This document shows, in pieces, positions 1-9,809 of a stretch of DNA of 64,000 nt. A program made the position numbers and the translations under genes. The notes below the pieces were generated by a model. The model worked only from the letters and a program-made list of their open reading frames with translations, had not been told where the DNA came from and did not search any database. How positions within the stretch are numbered: position 1 is the stretch's first letter; every line of letters starts with the position of its first letter. The stretch is taken from NCBI RefSeq assembly GCF_023091745.1, contig NC_068913.1, forward strand, positions 17,688,001 through 17,752,000. Direction: 5' to 3'. Origin of the DNA: Budorcas taxicolor. Lineage: Eukaryota > Chordata > Mammalia > Artiodactyla > Bovidae.

Positions 1-60
1 GCCGTCTATGGGGTTGCACAGAGTTGGACACGACTGAAGCGACTTAGCAGCAGCAGCAGC
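1..60 (+). mobile_element. Bov-A2 SINE, 3' end only
   Basis: The window opens inside a Bov-A2 SINE. Visible are the closing block with GAGTTGGACACGACTGAAGC and the terminal AGC-triplet run that ends Bov-A2 elements. The rest lies upstream of the window. Bov-A2 is a non-autonomous ruminant SINE whose 3' end is related to BovB and which is presumed to move with BovB machinery. Confidence 0.9.
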
Positions 61-400
61 AAATGCATTTTCACTTTTGTATATGATTTTGTATTTCATA
101 ATGTTGTATTTGACTTCTTTAAAAGGACTTTAAAAGTTATATAAGCTTCAGATAGATCCCTTACACATTGGATCTGCCCCTGTCCGTAGTTAATACTTCT
201 TAATTTGAAAAAAAAATAGTTTATATTTGGCATATATATTCCAGAAGCATCACATGAGAGATAGAAAGCCCTTCCCTTGCCCTCAGTTCTAAGTTCCAGA
301 ACTTCCCTGTGTGTTTTCTATACTTGTTTTGATCAGTTTTGTCTGATAAGGTAGTTGCTAGCCACATGGGGCTATGGAGTCCTTGAAATGTGACAAGTAT
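61..400. other. Gene-free stretch, old repeat at its end
   Basis: No open frame or splice-bounded exon is apparent. From about 345 the text (gctagccacatggggctat, then ccttgaaatgtg) resembles an old mammalian interspersed repeat of MER type, family not assigned. It seems to resume after the BovB at about 1505-1560, so the BovB would have landed inside it. Confidence 0.4.
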
Positions 401-410
401 TGAATTTTTA

Positions 411-1504
411 CTTCCGCTTTATTGACTACACGAAAGCTTTTGACTATGTGGATCACAACAAACTGTGGAAAAATTCCTCAAGAGATGGGACTACCAGAGC
501 ACCTTACCTGCCTCTTGAGAAATCTATATGCAGGTCAAGGAGCAACAGTTAGAATCAAATATGGAACAACAGGCTGGTTCCAAATTGGGAAAGGAGTACG
601 TCAAGGCTGTATATTGTCACCCTGCTTATTTAACTTATATGCAGAGTACGTCATGCAAAATGCCAGGCTGGATGAAGCACAAGCTGGAATCAAGATTGCA
701 GGGAGAAATATCAATAACCTTGGATATACAGATGACACCACACTTACGGCAGAAAGTGAAGAAGAACTAAAGAGCCTCTTCATGAAAGTGAAAGAGGAGA
801 GTGAAAAAATTGGCTTCAAACTCAGCATTCAAAAAACGAAGATCATGGCGTCTGGTCCCATCACTTCATGGCAAATAGATGGGGAAACCATGGAAATAGT
901 GTCAGACTTTATTTTCCTGGGCTCCAAGATCACTGCAGATGGTGACTGCAGCCATGAAATTAAAAGACGCTTGCTTCTTGGAAGAAAAGCTATGACAAGC
1001 CTAGACAACATATTAAAAAGAAGAGACATTACTTTGCTGACAAAGGTCTGTCTAATCAAGGCTATGGTTTTTCCAGTGGTCATGTATGGATGTGAGAGTT
1101 GGACTATAAAGAAAGCTGTGCACTGAAGAATTGATGCTTTTGAAGTGTGGTGGTGGAGAAGACTCTTGAGAGGCCCTTGGACTGCAAGGAGATCCAACCA
1201 GTCCATCCTAAAGGAACTTAGTCCTGAGTATTCATTTGGAAGGACTGATGCTTGAATTTGAAACTCCAATACTTTGGCCACCTGATGTGAAAAACTGACT
1301 CATTGGAAAAGACCCTGATGCTGGGAAAGATTGAAGGCAGGAGGAGAAGGGGATGACAAAGGATGAAATGGTTGGATGGCATCACAAAGTCAATGGACAT
1401 GAGTTTGAGCAAGTTCCAGGAGTTGGTGATGGACAGGGAAGCCTGACGTGCTGCAGTTCATTGGGTCACAAAGAGTCGGACATGACTGAGTGACTGAATT
1501 GAAC
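411..1504 (+). mobile_element. BovB LINE (RTE clade), 5'-truncated, 3' part
   Basis: A 1.1 kb plus-strand BovB piece runs from reverse-transcriptase motif A to the characteristic 3' end GAATTGAACTGAA. The flanks carry TGAATTTTTA at 401-410 and TGAATTTTTTA at about 1505-1515, which reads as a short target-site duplication, although the BovB tail itself ends in TGAA and makes the count ambiguous. BovB is an autonomous LINE known for a patchy distribution among squamates and ruminants that is attributed to horizontal transfer. This copy is dead: it is 5'-truncated and its frame is broken. Confidence 0.93.
422..1126 (+). pseudogene. BovB reverse transcriptase remnant
   Basis: A 234-codon open frame covers the middle of the BovB reverse transcriptase. 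The motif block ending in GVRQGCILSPCLFNLYAEY is intact, but the catalytic YADD reads YTDD (725-736). The upstream motif A region is in another frame, so there is a frameshift near 470. After the recognisable VMYGCESWT block, a stop at about 1124-1126 ends the frame; the remaining C-terminal coding text (1127-1490) is recognisable only in pieces. The ATG at 422 is accidental. No functional protein is expected. Confidence 0.88.
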
Positions 1505-1515
1505 TGAATTTTTTA

Positions 1516-2104
1516 ACTACATTTAAATTTTGTTTAATTCCTTTAAAACGTGATTTCAGTGAACCTAAATTTAAAACAGATATTCATTAGAAAATTTTTT
1601 AATATGTTCAGAACAACTTGAGTATGAAAATTTACTTCTGCTTAAATCTGGGGGAATCTGGTACATGTGTACATGCTTCTCTATGTGTGTGTGTGTGTGT
1701 ATACATACACACGTTTCCGTAAAGAGGGTCATGCTATGCATATACTGTTCTGCATCTTAACTTTTAAATGAACTATATGTTTTGCACATCTTTCCCTAGC
1801 AACTTATAGACTTATCTCATTCATTTATTAGCAGCTTAATGTTTTATTTGTAAATCTTTTTTCACCCAGTTGCTGAAGTGATTTTTTTTTTTTAAGTATA
1901 AGTGAGATCATATCACTCTTGTGTTCAGAACCCCCAGTGGCTTGAAGTCCATCTCAAAATAAAATCCTAAATCTTTAGTCTGTATTGAAGGCGGCCTGAT
2001 TTGACCTGTTCCCTCACTGCTCTTCCCTTCATCCCCAGGTAGGGTCTGCATCTATGCATCTGTAATGTGAGCATTAAGCACAGGTACTTCTTTCTTTTAA
2101 AAAT
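1516..2104. other. Gene-free stretch with a possible L2-type repeat
   Basis: No gene seen. The stretch holds a GT microsatellite (1684-1712), a T run (1882-1892), and at about 1905-2040 a text with GAGATCATATCACTC followed by CCCCAGTGGCTTGAAGTCC. That pattern recurs in old mammalian LINE-type repeats, probably L2. The last bases before 2105 are TTTTAAAAATT, the kind of site cut by the L1 endonuclease. Confidence 0.4.
1684..1712. repeat. GT/TA microsatellite
   Basis: About eight TG units are followed by an interrupted ATACATACACAC stretch. It is a short simple repeat, probably length-variable between individuals. Confidence 0.85.
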
Positions 2105-2113
2105 TTCCGTCAG

Positions 2114-4317
2114 GAAAAGTGAAGACAGTGGAGGAATAGGTTGAAGTGGAGTACATCTCTCTCCACGCTACATCAGGAATACACCTTCAGACACAGAAGT
2201 GCATGCGGAACACCAGCCGAGAACTGACACGAGTACCTGACCAGCAGAAAAGAATATACAGAAGCACGCAAAACTCGGTGGGAGGAAGGAACTGGGGGAA
2301 AAACAGGAGTGTTAGTAGGATTGGACCTGCCCTCAGGGGTGAGGCAACTGAAGCAGGAACTGAAGCAATCCCCACATCAGGGCAACTTGCTGAGTCAGAG
2401 GAGAAACATGTAAGGCTGAGAGTGAAACAGCTGATCTGTGGCAGCTAAATGGAATGAGAAGCAGACAGTCCTTGCTGCGGCCATACATACCTCAGACAGG
2501 GACGCAGGTCCCCTGGAAGGCACAGCGCCTGGGAGCTGGAGTTGAGGGATTGTGGAGCAATCCCAGGGTGAGGGCTGCTGTTGACTGCGGAGAGATGGAT
2601 TGAGGGAATGTGAGGGAGGAGATTGTGGTGGGAGACGCCTGTGGAGGAAAGCTGGGCAGCCACGGAAGCAAGGCGATAGTGCTGAGTCACGTGTAGGGGG
2701 TGGAGCCATCACCATAGCCTCTCTCTCCGCACACACCAGCATCGGCAGCTGAACAGTAGAGAGGCCGGGCCATCAAAGGCCTGACGCACTGAACTACAGA
2801 GTAGAACCCCATCCAGGGTGTCTCTTTAAGTACTTGTCGCGCTGACCTACAGAGTAGGGCCCCAGCCAGGGGGGCCCCCTCTATGTGCTTGATGCGCGGA
2901 ACAACAGAGAAGGACCCCAGGCAAGGGAGCCTTTAAGTGCCTGAAGGGGAAGCTAAGGAGAAAGTCTGGCCAAAGAGGCCTTCTGATCGCCAGCTACAAG
3001 AGGCTCAAAAAAAGACTCTGATGGGGTCATAACTCCTGTGGCGGAGGCAGTTCGTGTCCCTGCACACTTGGTGCCGCCAAGGTCTCCGCAAGCCAAGCAG
3101 CTGCGCCACCTTCACACTCAACTCTCATGGGGCCAGAGCTGCCACAGGCAAAAAGAATCTTACATCTATGCGTGCAGGGTCACTTCGGTCACATCCAGCT
3201 CTTTGCGGCCCTGTAGACTGTGGCCTGCCAGGCTTCTCTGTCAGGGGGACTCTCCATGCAAGAATACTGGAACGCACTAGCCAATACTGGTTGCCATGCC
3301 CTTCTAGAGCACTATAATTCCTGCTGCCCTAGCTACCAACTCCCCTGTGCCAGAACCCCTGTGACCCAAGCAGCCGCACCACCTCCACACCTGGCCCTCA
3401 CAGGGGCAGACCCAAGTCCTCCAGGGCAGCCACAGGAGCAAACCCCAGTGGACGACCCACATGCAGAGGTGGGAATAAAACGACAATTGAAACCCAGGGG
3501 CAGTGTGGCTAAGGAAGAAGACCCAAAGCCTTCCCACCAGCTGTACAAGCTGCAGATTAACTCCACATGATCACTAGGCAGCCTCTCTGTCTGTGCAACA
3601 TATAAAAGGACACTGAGAGCTCCCGCAAAAAAAAAAAAACACTACTAGTTCTGATAGTTGTGGACATTGGAGGCGAGAACACACAAGAGTAGGACCAGAT
3701 TAGAATCTGAGCTGCCCCAACAGCATGTCCAGAGATCAGCCCAGGGCTGAAGGGCATCTGAGGGAGGTGAGATGGACTGTGATTCCCAACAAGGGAAAGG
3801 ACTTGAACAGCAGTGACTCAAGAAAAACATGTATTATTATTATGTTTTGACTTATTCTATTGATTCTTTTAGACTTTTTTTTCCTTTTTTTACCCCCTCT
3901 GTTGTAGTTGTCATTTTTATTGGCACTATGGAATCTAATTAAGCTTTTTAGCTTTTCTTTTTTATTCAGTCACATTTTTTATTGTGAGAAACCGCTGCTT
4001 CTATGTTGGGCTTTTGCAGTTCTGTGGAGTTTTCTTTTCTCTCTCTCTTTTTATTTTTATTTTTTTTACATCTATTATTATTTTTGCTACATTTTCCCTT
4101 AGTTTGCTTTTCCCACTGTTCTTTTCCCCTTGCAGTTAACCTTTAATGTATATAAACCTTCTTTATCTGCCTCTATTTGACTTTGTGTATCTATTCTTTC
4201 TTTCTTTCCTTTCCTCTCAACAGATTTCTTAGTTTTATTTTCATTGCTTTATTCCCCAGTTAGCACCGTGCTTTAGTTTTGTTTTTCAGTTTGTGCTTTA
4301 GTTAGTTTTGTTTTTAA
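2114..4317 (+). other. L1 5' untranslated region (plus-strand copy)
   Basis: A long non-coding 5' region of a ruminant L1. The identification rests partly on the sequence itself: the last 240 bases (4070-4317) recur in reverse complement at 5620-5855, where they lie about 690 bases upstream of an L1 ORF1 start. The first 1.7 kb is moderately GC-rich, as expected for an internal promoter region; 3840-4310 is T-rich. In intact elements this region drives transcription, but no activity can be inferred for this old copy. The open frames in it (for example 2146-2448 and 3220-3570) are not known proteins. Confidence 0.75.
3175..3312 (-). repeat. SINE-like segment inside the L1 5' UTR
   Basis: About 135 bases resemble the minus-strand body of a Bov-tA/CHR-type SINE: CTTTGCGGCCCTGTAGACTG, then CCAGGCTTCTCTGTC, GCAAGAATACTGGA and GGTTGCCATGCCCTTCT in the usual order. 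It lacks a tRNA head and obvious flanking duplications, and sits within otherwise continuous L1 5' UTR text. I infer an old SINE capture fixed in this L1 lineage, not a private insertion. Confidence 0.55.
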
Positions 4318-4517
4318 CTGCTGCTGCTGCTAAGTCGCTTCAGTCGAGTCCGACTCTGTGCGACCCCATAGACAGCAGCCCACCAGGCTCCCCTGTCTCT
4401 GGGATTCTCCAGGCAAGAACACTGGAGTGGGTTGCCATTTCCTTCTCCAGTGCATGAAAGTGAAAAGTGAAAGTGAAGTCACTCAGTTGTGTCTGACCCT
4501 TAGCGACCCCATGGACC
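4318..4517 (-). mobile_element. Bov-A2 SINE, partial, at the L1 inversion junction
   Basis: The minus-strand element starts with the CTGCTGCTGCTGCTAAGTCG end and contains the first monomer and the linker GTGAAAAGTGAAAGTGAAG. It stops within the second monomer at GACCCCATGGACC. L1 ORF1 text begins immediately after. No flanking duplication is visible, and the element sits exactly where L1 orientation changes. Confidence 0.9.
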
Positions 4518-4518
4518 G

Positions 4519-4932
4519 GGACCCCTATAGTTTGAATGTTGGTGCATCTGATATTGTCCCAGAGGTCTCTGAGACTATCCTCAGTTCCTTTCATTCTTTT
4601 TATTTTATTCTGCTCTTCAGAAGTTATCTCCACCATTTTATCTTCCAGCTCACTGATTCGTTCTTCTGCTTCAGATATTCTGCTATTGATTCCTTCCAGA
4701 GCATTTTTAATTTCAGTAACTGTGTTGTTTGCATGTTTATTCTTTAATTCTTCTGGGTCCTTGTTAACTGATTCTTGCATGTTCTCCATGATGTTTTCAA
4801 GGTTCGCATCATCTTTACTATCACTATTCTGACTTCTTTTTCAGGTAGTTTGCCTATTTCCTCTTCATTTATTTGGACTTGTGTGTTTCTGATTTGTTCC
4901 TTCATTTGTGTAGTATTTCTGTGCCTTCTCAT
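4519..4932 (-). pseudogene. L1 ORF1 remnant, N-terminal part, inverted
   Basis: The minus strand encodes the start of the L1 RNA-binding protein. The first frame begins at 4932 and includes EEEIGKLPEKEVRI, the conserved N-terminal ORF1 block. After a frameshift near 4795 the coiled-coil segment follows, with ISEAEERISELEDKMVEI and TEDSLRDLWDNI. The text breaks off at the GVP motif (4519), before most of the RRM and C-terminal domains. In intact L1, ORF1p is a trimeric nucleic-acid chaperone of the L1 RNP. This copy is broken and cannot make it. Confidence 0.9.
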
Positions 4933-5860
4933 TATATATATGGGTTTTGTTTTATTTTTTAACGTATTATGTTTGAGGCCTCCTTTTCCCAGGCTTCAAA
5001 ATTGAATTCTTTCTTCCTTTTGTTCTCTCCCCTACGAAGACTGGTCCAGTGGTGTGTGTATGTTTTGTAAAAGGCAAGATCTGTGCTGAGGTTTTTTTTT
5101 TTTCGCTTGTTTCTCCTCTGAGGGGCAAGGCTGAGTGAGGTGGTAATCCTGTCTGCTGATGATTGGGTTTGTATTTTTGTTTCCTTTGTTGTTTAGATGA
5201 GGCATCCTGCACAGGGTGCTACTGGTGGTCGGGTGATGCCGGGTCTTGTATTCAAGTGATTTCCTTTCTGTGAGTTCTCACTATCTGATACTCCCTAGGG
5301 TTAGTTCTCTGGTGGTCTAGGGTCTTGGAGCCAGTGCTCCCACTCCAAAGGCTCAGGGCTTGATCTCTGGTCAGGAACGAAGATTCCACAAGTGGTTTGT
5401 TATGGCATTAAGTGAGAGTAAAACAAATACCCAAAAATGAAAAACCAACGATGAACCGTAGACAATTGGTGTTACTAAATCAGGCAAATAATAATTAAAA
5501 TAATGGAATATACACATATACATATATACCCATAAGCAAAGTCAAAACAGTCCAACTAAAATAAAGTACAGTAGATTGACCTGGCAAACAAAGGAAGTAA
5601 AAAAATAATATTTACCAGTTAAGAACAAAACTAACTAAAGCACAAACTAGAAAACACACTAAAGCAAGGTGCCAAGTGGGGAATAAAGCAATGAAAACAA
5701 AACTAACAAATATGTTGAGAGGAAAGGAAAGAAAGAAAGAATAGATATGCAAATTAAATAGAGGTAGATGAAGATTTATATATATTAAAGGTTAACTGCA
5801 AGGGGAAAACAGTAGGGAAGGCAAACAAAGGAATAAATGTAGGAAAAAACATAAGTTTTA
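4933..5860 (-). other. L1 5' UTR, inverted copy upstream of ORF1
   Basis: Read on the minus strand, this is the 5' UTR part next to ORF1. It starts with the segment also found at 4070-4317 and continues for about 690 bases to the ORF1 start at 4932. The plus strand therefore shows A-rich text at 5400-5860. The join to plus-strand ORF2 lies between about 5830 and 5890 in A-rich sequence, so its exact base is uncertain. Confidence 0.75.
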
Positions 5861-6284
5861 AAAAATTTTAAAAAAATTATAGAAAAGAAGCAATAGTAAA
5901 AAGATTAATAAAACTAAAAGCTGGTTCTTTGAGACGATCAACAAAATTGACAAACCTTTGGCCAGACTCATCAAGGAAAAATGAGAGAAGAATCAAGTGA
6001 AATTAGAAATGAAAGAGGTTACAACAGACAATGCAGAAATACGAAGGATTATAAGAGACTATTATAAACAACTATATGGCAATAAAGTGGATACCCTGGA
6101 AGAAATGGTCAGATTCTTAGAAAAGTTCACTCTTCCAAGACTGAACCAGGAAGACACAGAAATTATGAATAACCCAGTTACAAGCACTGACATTGAAGCT
6201 GTGATCAAAAATCTCCCAAAAACAAAAGCCCAGGACCAGATGGCTTCACCAGAGAATTCTATCAAACATTTAGAGAAGAGCTAA

Positions 6285-6533
6285 TGAAACTCCAGTACTT
6301 TGGACACCTCATACGAAGAGTTGACTCATTGGAAAAGACTCTGATGCTGGGAGGGATTGGGGGCAGGAGGAGAAGGGGACGACAGAGGATGAGATGGCTG
6401 GATGGCGTCACGGACTCGATGGACGTGAGTCAGTGAACTCCGGGAGTTGGTGATGGACAGGGAGGCCTGGTGTGCTGCGATTCATGGGGTCACAAAGAGT
6501 CAGACATGACTAAGTGACTAAACTGAACTGAAC
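6285..6533 (+). mobile_element. BovB 3' end nested in L1 ORF2
   Basis: A 250-base plus-strand BovB terminal piece runs from AACTCCAGTACTTTGGACAC to CTGAACTGAAC. L1 coding text stops at ...GAAGAGCTAATG and resumes at CCTGTCCTCCTAAAACTC, so the insertion is younger than the L1. No clear target-site duplication is visible. Confidence 0.92.
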
Positions 6534-7443
6534 GCCTGTCCTCCTAAAACTCTTTCAAAAAACTGTGGAGGAAGGAACACTTCCAAACTCATTATTTGAG
6601 GCCACCATCACCCTGATACCAAAACCAAAGACAACACACAAAAAGAAAACTACAAGCCAATATCACTGACAAACATAGAAGAAAAAATCCTGAACAAAAT
6701 TTTAGCGAACAGTTTAGCAACACATCAAAAATCTCATACACCGTGATCAAGTTGGGTTTATTCCAGGGATGCAAGGATTTTTCAATATATGCAAATCAAT
6801 CAATGTGAACCATATGATCATCTCAACAGATGCAGAAAAAGCCTTTGACAAAATTCAGCACCGATGTATGATTAAAACTCTTTCAAAATGGGCATAGAAG
6901 GAACCTACCTCAACATAGTAAAGGCCATATAAGATAAGCCTACAGCAAACATTATTCTTGATAGTGAAAACCTGACTACATTCCCTCTAAGATCAGGAGC
7001 AAGACAAGGGTGCCCACTTTCCCCACTGTTATTCAACATAGTTCTGGAAGTTCTAGCTATAGCAGTCAGAGAAGAAGAAAAAAATAAAAGGAATCCAGAT
7101 TGGAAAATAAGTAGAGTTCTCACTGTTTTCAGATGACATGATTCTGTACATAGAAAACCCTAAAGATAGTATCAGAAAGTTACCAGAGCTAGTCAGTGAA
7201 TTTAGCAAAGTTGCAGGATACAAATCAATACACAGAAATCACTTGCATTTCTATATACTAACAATGAAAAAATCAGAGAAATTAAGGAATCAATCCCATT
7301 CACCATTGCAACAAAGAGAATTAAATATCTAGGAATATACTTACCTAAGGAGACAAAAGAACTGTGCACAGAAAATTATAAGACACTAATGAAAGAAATC
7401 AAAGATGACATAAACAGATGGAGACGTAGTCCATGTTTCTGGG

Positions 7444-8071
7444 TTCAGTTCAGTTCAGCTCAGTCGCTTAGTCATGTCCGACTCTTTGCAACCCCATGAA
7501 TCGCAGCATGCCAGGCCTCCCTGTCCATCACCAACTCCCGGAGTTCACTCAGACTCGTCCATCGAGTCAGTGATGCCATCCAGCCATCTCATCCTCTGTT
7601 GTCCCCTTTTCCTCCTGCCCTAATCCCTCCCAGCATCAGGGTCTTTTCCAATGAGTCAACTCTTTGCATGAGGTGGCCAAAGTACTGGAGTTTCAGCTTT
7701 AGCATTATTCCTTCCAAAGAGCAACCAAGGCTGATCTCCTTCAGAATGGACTGGTTGGATCTCCTTGTCTTCTCCAACACCACAGTTCAAAAGCATCAAT
7801 TCTTTGGTGCTCAGGTGTCTTCACAGTCCAACTCTCACATCCATACATGACCACTGGAAAAACCATAGCCTTGACTAGACAGACCTTTGTTGGCAAAGTC
7901 ATGTCTCTGCTTTTGAATATGCTATCTAGGTTGGTCATAACTTTCCTTCCAAGGAGTAAGTGTCTTTTAATTTCATGGCTGCAGTCACCATCTGCAGTGA
8001 TTTTGAAGCCCCCCAAAATAAAGTCTGACACTGTTTCCACTGTTTCCCCATCTATTTCCCATGAAGTGATG
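7444..8071 (-). mobile_element. BovB 3' part nested in L1 ORF2, minus strand
   Basis: The element begins on the plus strand with the reverse of the BovB tail (GTTCAGTTCAGTTCAG) and extends through the C-terminal reverse-transcriptase region (minus-strand block with KITADGDCSHEIKRHLLL) to about CCATGAAGTGATG. L1 text on the left ends at CCATGTTTCTGG and resumes on the right at GACTATACTATC. Compared with the usual ORF2 order, roughly 25-30 bases of L1 appear to be missing at the site. Confidence 0.92.
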
Positions 8072-9401
8072 ACTATACTATCAAATGCCATCTTTAGATT
8101 CAGTGTGATCCCCATCAAATTACCAATGACATTTTTCACAGAGCTAGAACAAAAAAATTTCACAATTCATATGGAAACACAAAAGATCCCGAATACCAAA
8201 GCAGTCTTGAGAAAGAAGAATGGAGCTGGAGGAATCAACCTTCCTGACTTCAGATTATAGTACAAAGCTACAGTCATCAAGACAGTATGGTGCTGGCACA
8301 AAAACAGAAATACAGACCAATGGAACAAGATAGAAAGTCTTGTTAGAAATAAAATAGAAAGATAGAAATAAACCCATGCACCTATGGCTACCTTATATTT
8401 GACAAATGAGGCAAAAATATACAATGGGGCAAAGATAGCCTTTTCAATAAATGGTGCTGGGAAAACTGGATACCTACATGTAAAAGAATGAAATTAGAAC
8501 ACTTCCTGACACCATACACAACGATAAACTCAAAATGGATTAAAGACCTAAATGTAAATCTAGAAACTATAGAACTCTTAGAGGAAAACATAGGCAGAAC
8601 ACTCGATGACGTAAAGCAAGATCGTCTCTAACCCGCCTCCTAGATTAATGGAAATAAAACCAACAGTAAACAAGTAGGACCTGATTAAACTTAAAAGCTT
8701 TTGTACAGCAAAGGAAACTATAAGCAAGGTGAAAAGGCAGCCCTCAGAATGGGAGAAAATAATAGCAAATGAAACAACTGACAAAAGATTAATTTCCAAA
8801 ATATACAAGCAGCTCAAACAACTCAAGGCCAGAAAAACAGCCGTATCAAAAAGTGGGAAAGAGACCTAAACAGACATTTTTCCAAAGAAGACATACAGAT
8901 GGCTAACAAACACATGAAAAGATGCTCAACGTCACTCATTATTAAAGAAATGCAAATCAAAACTACAATGAGATATCACCTCACACCAGTCAGAACGGCC
9001 ATCATCAAAAAGCCTGCAAACAATAAATGCTGGAGAGGGTGTGGAGAAAAGGGAACACTCTTGCACTGTTGTTGGGAATGTAAATTGATACAGCCACTGT
9101 GGGAGATGTTATGAGATTCCTTAAAAAGCAAGAAATAAAACCACCATGTGACTCAGCAATCCCACTCCTGGGCATATACCCTGAGGAAACCAAAATTGAA
9201 AGAGACACATGCATCCCATTGTTCACTGCTGTACTATTTACAATAGCTGGAACATGGAAGCAACCTAGACGTCCATCAGCAGATGAATGGATAAAGAAGC
9301 TGTGGCCCATATACACATGGAATATTACTCAGCCGTAAAAAGGAACGCGTTTGAGTCAGTTCTAATGAGGTGGATGAACCTAGAACCTATTATAGAGTGA
9401 C

Positions 9402-9800
9402 ATAAGTCAGAAAGAGAAAGCTAAATACCATATGCTAACACATATACACGGATTCTAGAAAAATGGTCCTAAAGAATTTACTTACAGGACAGCAGTGGAG
9501 AAGCAGACATAGAGGACAGACTTATGGACATGGGGAGAGGGGAGGAGAGGGTGTGATGTATGGAGAGAGTAACATGGAAACTTAACATTACCACATGTAA
9601 AATAGATAGGCAATGGGAGTTTCCTGTATGGCTAAGAAACTCAAACAGGGGCTCAATATCAACTGCGAGGGGTGGGGTGGGGAGGGAGATGGGAGAGAAG
9701 TTCAAAAAGGAGGGGATATGTGTGGCTAATTCAGGTTGAGGTTTGACAGAAAACAACAAAATTCTGTAAAGCAATTATCCTTCAATAGAAAAATAAATAA
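9402..9800 (+). other. L1 3' UTR and A-rich tail
   Basis: Non-coding 3' end of the composite L1. It contains the purine-rich block typical of ruminant L1 3' UTRs (GGGGTGGGGTGGGGAGGGAG near 9670) and ends with CAATAGAAAAATAAATAA. The TTCCGTCAG repeat follows directly. The GGGGTGGGGTGGGGAGGG tract could form a G-quadruplex, a known feature of L1 3' UTRs; this is inferred from sequence only. Confidence 0.82.
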
Positions 9801-9809
9801 TTCCGTCAG

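Larger units (their letters stand above)
4070..5855. repeat. Inverted repeat pair (arms 4070-4317 and 5620-5855)
   Basis: The two arms are reverse-complement copies of the same L1 5' UTR segment. They share CTTTCCTTTCCTCTCAACA, the text around TTCATTGCTTTATTCCCCA, and GTGCTTTAGTTAGTTTTG in order. By eye they are about 90% identical, with small length differences. The 1.3 kb between them holds the Bov-A2 and the inverted ORF1 block. Transcripts through it could fold back. Confidence 0.8.
5890..9401 (+). pseudogene. L1 ORF2 remnant (reverse transcriptase and C-terminal part)
   Basis: Plus-strand ORF2 text begins in the region before the reverse transcriptase (EIRRIIRDYYKQLYGNKVDT in the frame at 5997) and continues to the C-terminus. 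Motif A is visible near 6835-6860. The catalytic FADD reads FSDD (7126-7137). The C-terminal cysteine-rich block CWRGCGEKGTLLHCCWECK is preserved (about 9029-9085). Many stops and frameshifts occur, and BovB pieces interrupt it at 6285-6533 and 7444-8071. The endonuclease domain is absent. Intact ORF2p performs target-primed reverse transcription; this copy is inactive. Confidence 0.92.
2105..9809 (+). mobile_element. Composite, internally inverted L1 with nested insertions
   Basis: This is a large ruminant L1 assembly. In order it holds: 5' UTR, plus strand (2114-4317); a Bov-A2 (4318-4517); an inverted block with the ORF1 start and its upstream UTR, minus strand (4519-5860); decayed ORF2, plus strand (about 5890-9401); and 3' UTR with an A-rich tail (to 9800). 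TTCCGTCAG occurs just before the 5' end (2105-2113) and just after the tail (9801-9809), preceded on the left by TTTTAAAAA. This looks like a target-site duplication at an L1 endonuclease site and argues for one insertion. The ORF1 remainder and the ORF2 endonuclease region are missing. Two BovB pieces interrupt ORF2. Confidence 0.82.
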
